This document shows positions 24,839-30,902 of a stretch of 49,320 bases of DNA, in pieces. The notes below the pieces were generated by a model. The model saw only the letters and a program-made list of their open reading frames with translations. It was not told the origin of the DNA and searched no databases. This DNA is from CAZGTQ01 sp964528575 (GTDB lineage: Bacteria; Planctomycetota; UBA1135; GCA-002686595): positions 1 through 49,320 of the forward strand of contig CAZGTQ010000274.1 of assembly GCA_964528575.1 (NCBI GenBank). The letters are read 5' to 3'. A program made the position numbers and the translations under genes. Positions within the stretch are counted from its first letter, which is position 1. Each line of letters opens with the position of its first letter.

Positions 24839-26740
24839 GTGCGGGGCCTCGATCCCGATCTGCGCGCGCTGCAGGAGGTCCGCGACCTCGTCGGTCGCGC
24901 CCACGCGGCGTGCGAGCAGATCCACGCCTACGACCAGGCGCGCATCGACCGGGTCTGCAAGGCGATGGCCGAGGCCGGCGCCGCGGCCGCGCACGATCTC
25001 GCGCGCACCGCGGTCGAGGAGACCGGGATCGGGCGCGTGCACTACAAGGTGCTCAAGAACCTGTTCGGCAGCGAGGGGATCTGGAGCTCGATCAAGGACG
25101 AGCGCACGGTCGGGATCATCGGCCGCGACGACAGGAACGGCGTGATCGAGGTCGCGACGCCCGTCGGCGTCGTCGCGGGCATCGTGCCGACGACGAACCC
25201 GACGTCGACGGCGCTCGGCAAGGCGCTGATCGCAGTCAAGGGCAAGAACGCGATCGTGTTCAGCCCGCACCCGCGCTCGCGCCGTTGCATCGGCGAGACC
25301 GTCGAGGTGCTGCGCCGCGCGATCGAGCGCGCCGGCGCGCCGCCCGACCTCGTCTGCGCGCTCTCGAACCCGACGATCGAGTCGACCGGTGCGCTGATGA
25401 AGCACCCGCAGGTCGCGATCATCCTCGCGACGGGCGGAGCCGGGCTCGTCGAGGCCGCGTACAGCTCGGGCAAGCCCGCCTACGGCGTCGGCCCCGGCAA
25501 CGTGCCGTGCTACATCGACCGCTCGGCCGACGTCCAGGACGCCGCGCGCTGGATCGTCGCGAGCCAGTCGTTCGACAACGGCACGCTGTGCTGCTCCGAG
25601 CAGGGGCTCGTCGTCGACCGGCCCATCGCGGAGCGCCTGCTCGGCGAGCTGAAGCGGCGCGGCGCGTACGTCTGCAACGAGGACGAGATCGCGAAGCTCG
25701 CCCGCGTCTGCAACCGCGGCGGACACATGCACCCCGACGTCGTCGGGCTCGACCCGTGGCGCGTCGCCGAGAAGTGCGGCTTCTCGGTTGCGCGGTCGAC
25801 GAGCGTGCTGCTCGCGCCGCAGGGCGGGATCGGTCCCGAGTGGCCGCTCTCGATCGAGATCCTGTGCCCGCTGCTCTCCGTGCACGTCGTCGACGGATGG
25901 GAGCAGGGCTGCCGCGCGTCGATCGACATGCTGCGCTTCGGCGGGCTCGGCCACACGATGGCGGTCTGGGCGCGCGACGAGCAGGTGCTCGAACGCTTCT
26001 ATCTCGAGAAGCCGGCGAACCGGATCGTCGTCAACGGCCCCGCGTCCGAGGGCGCGGTCGGCTACAGCACCGGTCTCGTGCCCTCGATGAGCCTCGGCTG
26101 CGGACCGCAGGCGGGCAACATCACGTCGGACAACATCAGCGCGAAGCACCTGATCAACGTGAAGCGCGTCGCGCTGCGCCGCCGCGACTGGGAGACGACG
26201 TACGAGCGCGACCACCGGCGCGCCGCGGCGTGGACCGGCGAGCGCGCGCCGCGCGGCTCGGGCCTGGCGGGCGATCCCGCGCTCGCGGGCTCCGCGCCGC
26301 GCTCGTCGTCGGCGCTCGCGGCCGAGCCGACGCCGTCGAGCAACTGGCAGGGCAACCCCTCGGTGAACGCGCCGCGCGCGAGCGCGAGCGGCGGCGCCGT
26401 CTCCGCACCCGCCCGTTCCGGCAGCACGGCCGCCGCTGCGCCTGGCGCGAAGGTCCAGACCGCCGTCAAGGCGCGCCCGACCGCGCCGACGTTCGTCCGT
26501 CCGCGCGAGAGCGCGGCGCCGGCCGCGCCCGCCGCGAAGCCCGCGTGCGCCGTCCCTGACCGCAGCGCCGCCGACCGCAACGCCGCCGACCGGAGCGCAC
26601 GGCCCGGCGTGTACGTGGGCGCCGCGCTGCGCGCCGACGAGATCCGCGGCATCCTCGCGCACGCGGGCACCGGCTGCCCGCTCGGCCCCTGCCAGGGCTG
26701 CCCCCACCTCGACGTCCGCACCGGCGCCTGCACCGCGTGA
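24839..26740 (+). CDS. Microcompartment acylating aldehyde dehydrogenase with Cys-rich tail
   Basis: This PduP/EutE-type CoA-acylating aldehyde dehydrogenase oxidises an aldehyde to acyl-CoA with NAD+. The core spans residues 1 to about 450. PTTNPTSTALGKALIA is the nucleotide/CoA region, and Cys251 in SFDNGTLCCSEQ is the expected nucleophile. A linker of about 140 residues rich in Ala/Ser/Pro follows. A short amphipathic helix (LRADEIRGILAHAG, 597-610) and a tail with Cys613, Cys618, Cys621 and Cys631 (TGCPLGPCQGCPHLD) complete the protein. The helix has the form of a C-terminal encapsulation peptide, and the core has no N-terminal one. The Cys tail could bind metal or tether the enzyme. The GTG at 24839 follows a GGGGAG ribosome-binding site. 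At 633 residues it is about 170 longer than PduP. Substrate chain length cannot be read from sequence. Confidence 0.92.
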   Translation: MRGLDPDLRALQEVRDLVGRAHAACEQIHAYDQARIDRVCKAMAEAGAAAAHDLARTAVEETGIGRVHYKVLKNLFGSEGIWSSIKDERTVGIIGRDDRNGVIEVATPVGVVAGIVPTTNPTSTALGKALIAVKGKNAIVFSPHPRSRRCIGETVEVLRRAIERAGAPPDLVCALSNPTIESTGALMKHPQVAIILATGGAGLVEAAYSSGKPAYGVGPGNVPCYIDRSADVQDAARWIVASQSFDNGTLCCSEQGLVVDRPIAERLLGELKRRGAYVCNEDEIAKLARVCNRGGHMHPDVVGLDPWRVAEKCGFSVARSTSVLLAPQGGIGPEWPLSIEILCPLLSVHVVDGWEQGCRASIDMLRFGGLGHTMAVWARDEQVLERFYLEKPANRIVVNGPASEGAVGYSTGLVPSMSLGCGPQAGNITSDNISAKHLINVKRVALRRRDWETTYERDHRRAAAWTGERAPRGSGLAGDPALAGSAPRSSSALAAEPTPSSNWQGNPSVNAPRASASGGAVSAPARSGSTAAAAPGAKVQTAVKARPTAPTFVRPRESAAPAAPAAKPACAVPDRSAADRNAADRSARPGVYVGAALRADEIRGILAHAGTGCPLGPCQGCPHLDVRTGACTA

Positions 26741-26808
26741 AGCGGCCGGCGCGGCGTGCACCTTCTCGTCCCCGATCGTCACCCAACGGGATTCGACCCG
26801 ACATCACC

Positions 26809-27099
26809 ATGGACAGTCTGATCGCTCTCGGCCTCGTCGAGACCAAGGGCATGGTCGGCGCCATCGAGGCAGCCGACGCGATGTGCAAGGCCGCCAAGGT
26901 CACGCTCATCGGCAAGGAGAACAAGATCGGCGCGGGCCTCGTCACCGTGATGGTGCGCGGCGAGGTCGGCGCGGTGAAAGCGGCGACCGAAGCGGGCGCC
27001 GCCGCGGCGCGGCGCGTCGGAGAGCTCGTCTCCGTGCACGTGATTCCGCGCCCCGCCGCCGAGCTCGAGGAGTTCCTCCCGCCGATCCCGGAGGAGTAG
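26809..27099 (+). CDS. Microcompartment shell hexamer protein BMC-H (second copy)
   Basis: The product is 96 residues with a canonical BMC domain: ALGLVETKGMVGAIEAADAM, then GKENKIGAGLVTVMVRGEVG and RVGELVSVHVIPRP. The pore loop KIGAG is close to the common KIGSG form. It is a close paralog of the first BMC-H in the operon and differs mainly at the N-terminus (MDSLI), pore loop and C-terminal tail (ELEEFLPPIPEE). The ATG at 26809 was chosen over an in-frame ATG at 26737 that overlaps the dehydrogenase, because it yields the normal family N-terminus. It sits between the dehydrogenase and the first trimer gene. It is likely the main facet protein, judging from its canonical sequence. Confidence 0.95.
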   Translation: MDSLIALGLVETKGMVGAIEAADAMCKAAKVTLIGKENKIGAGLVTVMVRGEVGAVKAATEAGAAAARRVGELVSVHVIPRPAAELEEFLPPIPEE

Positions 27100-27115
27100 G
27101 TCGCGCGAGCAGCGC

Positions 27116-27763
27116 ATGCCCCCCCGCACGCAGGCCATCGAGCTGCGCGGCGCGCTGGTCATCGACCAGATGCAGCCCCAGTTCGCCGCGACGATCGCCG
27201 CCAACTCCGACGGGTACTTCCCCGTCGCGGGGGAGAGCGCGTTCTGGCTCGAGACGCGCCCGGGCATCGTCGTCAACCGGCTGCTCGACGTCGCGCTCAA
27301 GAGCTGCGAGGTGCGGCCCGGCGCGCTGATCACCGAGCGCACCTACGGCACGCTCGAGGTGCACGGCCCCGACCAGGGGCAGGTGCGCGAGGCGGCGCGG
27401 CTGATCCTCCACACGGCGGGGGTCGGCGCCGAGGACGGCCTGAAGCCGAACGTGATGACGAGCGAGATCATCCGCCAGATCGACGACCACCAGGCGATGC
27501 TGATCAACCGCTCGCGCGCCGGCATGCTCGTCCTCGGCAAGGACACGCTGTACACGCTCGAGGTGAACCCGGCGATCTGGGTGTTGCTCGCGGCGAACGA
27601 GGCGGAGAAGGCGGCGCCGATCCGCATCGTCGACATCGAGAACAACGGCGCGGTCGGCCGGCTGCGGCTCGCGGGCACGGACGCGGAGATCGAGGCGGCG
27701 GTCGCGGCGGTCGAGCGCGCGCTCGCGGGCGTGGGCGGACGCGCGAACGAGGGCGTCGACTGA
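27116..27763 (+). CDS. Permuted tandem-domain shell trimer protein (CsoS1D-like BMC-T)
   Basis: The product is 215 residues with two internally similar BMC-type repeats, about residues 9-98 and 112-205. The first has RGALVIDQMQPQFAATIAAN and RPGIVVNRLLDVALKSCEV; the second has IIRQIDDHQAMLINRSRAG and NPAIWVLLAANEAEKAAPI. Starting with the strand that normally ends the fold is the mark of circularly permuted BMC-T proteins such as CsoS1D and EtuB. These form pseudohexameric trimers, often stacked in pairs with a gated large pore for bulky metabolites. I first considered PduL here, but none of the phosphotransacylase His motifs are present. It begins 16 bases after the second BMC-H, and its stop overlaps the next start by 1 base. 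Confidence 0.85.
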   Translation: MPPRTQAIELRGALVIDQMQPQFAATIAANSDGYFPVAGESAFWLETRPGIVVNRLLDVALKSCEVRPGALITERTYGTLEVHGPDQGQVREAARLILHTAGVGAEDGLKPNVMTSEIIRQIDDHQAMLINRSRAGMLVLGKDTLYTLEVNPAIWVLLAANEAEKAAPIRIVDIENNGAVGRLRLAGTDAEIEAAVAAVERALAGVGGRANEGVD

Positions 27764-28074
27764 TGTTCGTCGGACGCGTCATCGGCGAGGTGTGGGCGAC
27801 GCGCGCGAGCGCGGACCTCGCGGGCAAGCGGCTGCTCGTCGTCGAGCCGCTCGACGACACCGACGGTCCCGCGGCGCCGAAGGTGACGCCCGTCGTCGCC
27901 GCGGACCCGCTCGGCGCGGCGCGCGGCGAGCGCGTGATCGTCGCATTCGGCAAGGCCGCGCGCGTCGCGTGCGGCGGCGACGGCGACTACGCGTTCGAGG
28001 CGGCGATCGTCGGCATCGTCGACGACCTGGACGTGCCCGGCGCGCCCGCGTCGTGGACGGCGGAGGGCGCCTGA
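27763..28074 (+). CDS. Microcompartment vertex protein BMC-P (EutN/CcmL family), copy 1
   Basis: The product is 103 residues forming a small OB-like beta-barrel that assembles as pentamers capping shell vertices. Diagnostic features are the MFVGRVIGEVWAT start, LAGKRLLVVEPL, ADPLGAARGERVIVAFG and the terminal AAIVGIVDDLDV. The ATG shares one base with the preceding stop, and its stop overlaps the next gene's ATG (ATGA), so expression is tightly coupled. An Asp/Pro-rich loop (DDTDGPAAPKVTP) is slightly longer than in EutN. Confidence 0.95.
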   Translation: MFVGRVIGEVWATRASADLAGKRLLVVEPLDDTDGPAAPKVTPVVAADPLGAARGERVIVAFGKAARVACGGDGDYAFEAAIVGIVDDLDVPGAPASWTAEGA

Positions 28075-28403
28075 TGCTCGTCGGGACGGTCGTCGGCCAC
28101 GTCTGGTCCACCGTCAAGGAGCCGACGCTCCAGGGCCTGCGGCTGCTCGTCGTGCAGCCGTTCACGACGAGCGGGGCCGCGGCGGAGACGATCGTCGCCG
28201 TCGATCCGCTCGGCGCAGGCATCGGCGAGCGCGTGCTCGTCGTCTTCGGCCGCGCCGCGCGCCACGCGATCGGACGCGGCCACGACATCGGCTTCCAGAG
28301 CGCCGTCGCCGCGATCGTCGACGGCATGGAGCTGAACGGCGGCCGCTTCGTCGGCCCGACCGCCGAGTACGATCGTCCCGCAACCACCGCGAACGAATCA
28401 TGA
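28074..28403 (+). CDS. Microcompartment vertex protein BMC-P (EutN/CcmL family), copy 2
   Basis: The product is 109 residues with the family features MLVGTVVGHVWSTVKEPTLQ, GLRLLVVQPF, VDPLGAGIGERVLVVFGRAA and AVAAIVDGMEL. Compared with copy 1 it has a longer C-terminal tail after the last strand (GGRFVGPTAEYDRP). It overlaps its neighbours on both sides by 3-4 bases. Having two BMC-P genes is common in microcompartment loci; the copies can occupy different vertices. Confidence 0.95.
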   Translation: MLVGTVVGHVWSTVKEPTLQGLRLLVVQPFTTSGAAAETIVAVDPLGAGIGERVLVVFGRAARHAIGRGHDIGFQSAVAAIVDGMELNGGRFVGPTAEYDRPATTANES

Positions 28404-28996
28404 GCGCGAACGACTTCAACCCCGCCCTGCGCGACGACGTCGCGGTCGGGCCGTGCATCGGCCTCGTCGAGCTGTCCTCCGTCGCGCGCGGCGTCGAGAT
28501 CGCCGACGCGATCCTGTGGTCGGCGGACGTGCAGATGATCTTCTCGTCGCCCGTCCAGCCCGGTAAGTACGTGATGCTGTTCACCGGCAGCGTCGAGGAC
28601 GTGCGCTCGGCGCTCGACCGCGGCATCGAGCTCGGCGGCGCCGACGTCGTCGACCGGCTCTTGATCGAGCAGGTGCACGAGCAGGTCGAGGCCGCGCTGC
28701 GCCGCCGCGGCGGCCGCATCGACGGGAACCTCGACGCGATCGGCGTGGTCGAGACGACGACGGTCGCGTCCGCGGTGCTGGCGGCCGACCTCGCGCTCAA
28801 GACCGCGACGGTCGACATGCTCGACCTGCGCATCGCGAACGGCCTGGGCGGCAAGAGCTTCTTCACCGTCACCGGCGAGGTGAGCGACGTGCGCTCGGCG
28901 GTCGCCGCCGGCGCGCGCTCGGCGCAGGCGCAGGGCCTCTTGCACCGCGACGTCGTCATCCCCAACCCGCACCCCGATCTCGGGCGGCACCTGTAG
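28400..28996 (+). CDS. Tandem-domain shell trimer protein (PduT-like BMC-T)
   Basis: The product is 198 residues with two non-permuted BMC domains, about residues 17-98 and 110-195. The first contains IGLVELSSVARGVEIADAIL and SSPVQPGKYVMLFTGSVEDV; the second IGVVETTTVASAVLAADLAL and NGLGGKSFFTVTGEVSDVRS. The PGKY and GLGGK stretches are typical of PduT-type trimers, some of which bind an iron-sulfur cluster at the central pore through a Cys. No Cys lies in the corresponding loops here, so such a cluster is unlikely. The gene overlaps the upstream BMC-P by 4 bp, and the ACT-domain gene starts 10 bases after its stop. Confidence 0.92.
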   Translation: MSANDFNPALRDDVAVGPCIGLVELSSVARGVEIADAILWSADVQMIFSSPVQPGKYVMLFTGSVEDVRSALDRGIELGGADVVDRLLIEQVHEQVEAALRRRGGRIDGNLDAIGVVETTTVASAVLAADLALKTATVDMLDLRIANGLGGKSFFTVTGEVSDVRSAVAAGARSAQAQGLLHRDVVIPNPHPDLGRHL

Positions 28997-29006
28997 GCGG
29001 ACGCCG

Positions 29007-29513
29007 ATGTCCGGCCGCTACCTCACTGTCGAGGACGTCCACCGCCACGGTGGACCCGAGATCGTCGTCGAGGAGGGCACGGTCGTGACGCGCCAGGCGC
29101 TCGACGCCGCGGACCGGCTCGGCATCGCGATCCGCACGCCGGGCGGCGCGTACGCCGAGCCCGAGCCCGACCGCGGCCCCGACGCCGCGTACGCGGCGCG
29201 CACGCTGCCGAACCTGCCCGAGCCCAGCGACACGCCCGACTCGTCGACCGGCGTCGTCGTCACCGTCGTCGGCCGCAACCGCCCAAACGTGCTCGCCGAG
29301 ATCACCGGCGCGATCGGCCGCTTCTGCGGCAACGTGCGCGACATCTCGCAGAAGGAGATCGAGGGCTACTTCCACCTGATCCTCACGCTCGAGCTGCCGC
29401 CCGACGGCTCCTTCCACGACTTCAAGACGACGCTCGAGTGCCTCGGCGGGCCCGAGGACTACGTCGTGCGGGTGATGCACGAGCGCGTCTTCCGCTTCAT
29501 GCACCGGATCTGA
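29007..29513 (+). CDS. ACT-domain protein (UPF0237 type) with EutT-like N-terminal module
   Basis: The product is 168 residues. Residues 83-168 match the UPF0237 ACT family: GVVVTVVGRNRPNVLAEITG, NVRDISQKEIEGYFHLILTL and the C-terminal MHERVFRFMHRI. ACT domains usually bind small ligands such as amino acids and control a partner. UPF0237 proteins are normally about 90 residues, so the first ~80 are extra. Residues 5-43 (LTVEDVHRHGGPEIVVEEG then VVTRQALDAADRLGIAI) resemble the short N-terminal module of EutT and other microcompartment proteins. A Pro/Asp-rich linker joins the two parts. UPF0237 genes are commonly next to UPF0210 genes, and that holds here: the UPF0210 gene starts 21 bases downstream. 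The N-terminal resemblance is from memory and should be tested. Confidence 0.85.
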   Translation: MSGRYLTVEDVHRHGGPEIVVEEGTVVTRQALDAADRLGIAIRTPGGAYAEPEPDRGPDAAYAARTLPNLPEPSDTPDSSTGVVVTVVGRNRPNVLAEITGAIGRFCGNVRDISQKEIEGYFHLILTLELPPDGSFHDFKTTLECLGGPEDYVVRVMHERVFRFMHRI

Positions 29514-29534
29514 CGCGACGCACGAGCACCGCGG

Positions 29535-30902
29535 ATGACCCCGTTCACCGACCAGGAGATCCTCGAGACGGTTCGGATGGTCGAGCTCGAGACGCTCGAC
29601 ATCCGCACGACGACGCTCGGCATCAATCTGCTCGACTGCGCGGATCCCCACCTCGAGAGCGCGTGCGAGAAGGTCTACACGAAGATCGTCCACCACGCGA
29701 AGAACCTCGTCGCGGTCGCCGAGTCCGTCGCCGAGGACTACGGCGTTCCGATCGTCAACAAGCGCATCGCGGTGACGCCGGTGAGCTTCTTCGCGGGCGC
29801 GAGCGGCGCGGACGACCTCGTGCCGATCGCGCGCGCGATGGACGCGGCCGCGGCGGAGGTCGGCGTCGACTACATCGGCGGCTTCACTGCGTACGTGCAC
29901 AAGGGCTTCACGCGCGCCGACGACGCGCTCTTCGCATCGATCCCGGCGGCGCTCGCGGAGACCGAGCGCGTCTGCTCGTCCGTGTCGCTCGCGACGACGC
30001 GCGCGGGGATCAACATGGACGCGATCGTGCGCTTCGCCGCGGTCATCAAGGACACCGCCGAGCGCACGGCGGCCCAGGGCGGCATGGGCTGCGCGAAGCT
30101 CGTCTGCTTCGCGAACGCCGTCGAGGACAACCCGTTCGTCGCGGGCGCGCACATGGGCGTCGGCGAGCCCGAGACGGTGATCAACGTCGGCGTCTCCGGG
30201 CCCGGGGCCGTGCGCTCCGCGCTCGCGCGCCTGGGCCCCGAGCGCGACCTGCTCGCCGTCGCCGAGACGATCAAGCGCACCGCGTTCAAGATCACGCGCG
30301 TGGGCGAGCTCGTCGGCCGCGAGACCGCGCGCCGGCTCGGCACGGTCTTCGGCATCGTCGACGTCAGCCTCGCGCCCACGCCGGCGATCGGCGATTCGGT
30401 CGCGGACATCCTCGAGCTGATCGGCGTCGAGAAGACCGGCGCGCCGGGCACGACCGCCGCGCTCGCGCTGCTCACCGACGCGGTCAAGAAGGGCGGCGCG
30501 ATGGCGTCGTCGAGCGTCGGCGGTCTGTCGGGAGCGTTCATCCCGGTGTCGGAGGATCGCGGCATGATCGCGGCGGCCGACGCGGGCGCGCTCTCGCTCG
30601 CCAAGCTCGAGGCGATGACCGCGGTGTGCTCGGTCGGCCTGGACATGATCGCGGTGCCGGGCGACACGCCGGCGCACGTGCTCTCGGGCCTGATCGCGGA
30701 CCAGATGGCGATCGGCGTGATCAACGGCAAGACGACCGCCGTGCGCGTGATCCCGGTCCCCGGCCGCCGCCCGGGCGAGTCGCACGAGCTCGGCGGCCTG
30801 CTCGGCACGCTCTACGTGCAGGACCCCGGCGCGTTCGGCTGCCGCGTGCTCCACGACCGCGGCGGCCGCATCCCCGCGCCGATGCAGGGACTGCGCAATT
30901 AG
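29535..30902 (+). CDS. UPF0210/DUF711 family protein, candidate core enzyme of the microcompartment
   Basis: The product is 455 residues, the normal family length. Conserved family stretches run throughout: DIRTTTLGINLLDCADPHLE, HHAKNLVAVAESVAEDYGVP, IVNKRIAVTPVSF, AETERVCSSVSLATTRAGIN, CFANAVEDNPFVAGA, INVGVSGPGAV, RTAFKITRVGELVGR, VSLAPTPAIGDS, KKGGAMASSSVGGLSGAFIP, ICSVGLDMIA-type and the terminal RGGRIPAPMQGLRN. The family has no proven reaction. A structure of the Streptococcus pneumoniae homolog has been described as resembling the ten-stranded barrel of pyruvate formate-lyase and ribonucleotide reductase. No classical glycyl-radical RVxGY motif is seen. It ends the microcompartment operon and overlaps the convergent kinase gene's stop by 4 bases. 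No other candidate for an aldehyde-forming enzyme is in the operon. Confidence 0.93.
   Translation: MTPFTDQEILETVRMVELETLDIRTTTLGINLLDCADPHLESACEKVYTKIVHHAKNLVAVAESVAEDYGVPIVNKRIAVTPVSFFAGASGADDLVPIARAMDAAAAEVGVDYIGGFTAYVHKGFTRADDALFASIPAALAETERVCSSVSLATTRAGINMDAIVRFAAVIKDTAERTAAQGGMGCAKLVCFANAVEDNPFVAGAHMGVGEPETVINVGVSGPGAVRSALARLGPERDLLAVAETIKRTAFKITRVGELVGRETARRLGTVFGIVDVSLAPTPAIGDSVADILELIGVEKTGAPGTTAALALLTDAVKKGGAMASSSVGGLSGAFIPVSEDRGMIAAADAGALSLAKLEAMTAVCSVGLDMIAVPGDTPAHVLSGLIADQMAIGVINGKTTAVRVIPVPGRRPGESHELGGLLGTLYVQDPGAFGCRVLHDRGGRIPAPMQGLRN

Noticed and set aside
27116..27763. PduL phosphotransacylase between the second BMC-H and BMC-P genes
   Set aside because: Size and place fit, but PduL His motifs are absent, and two internal repeats with the CsoS1D-like order show it is a permuted shell trimer.
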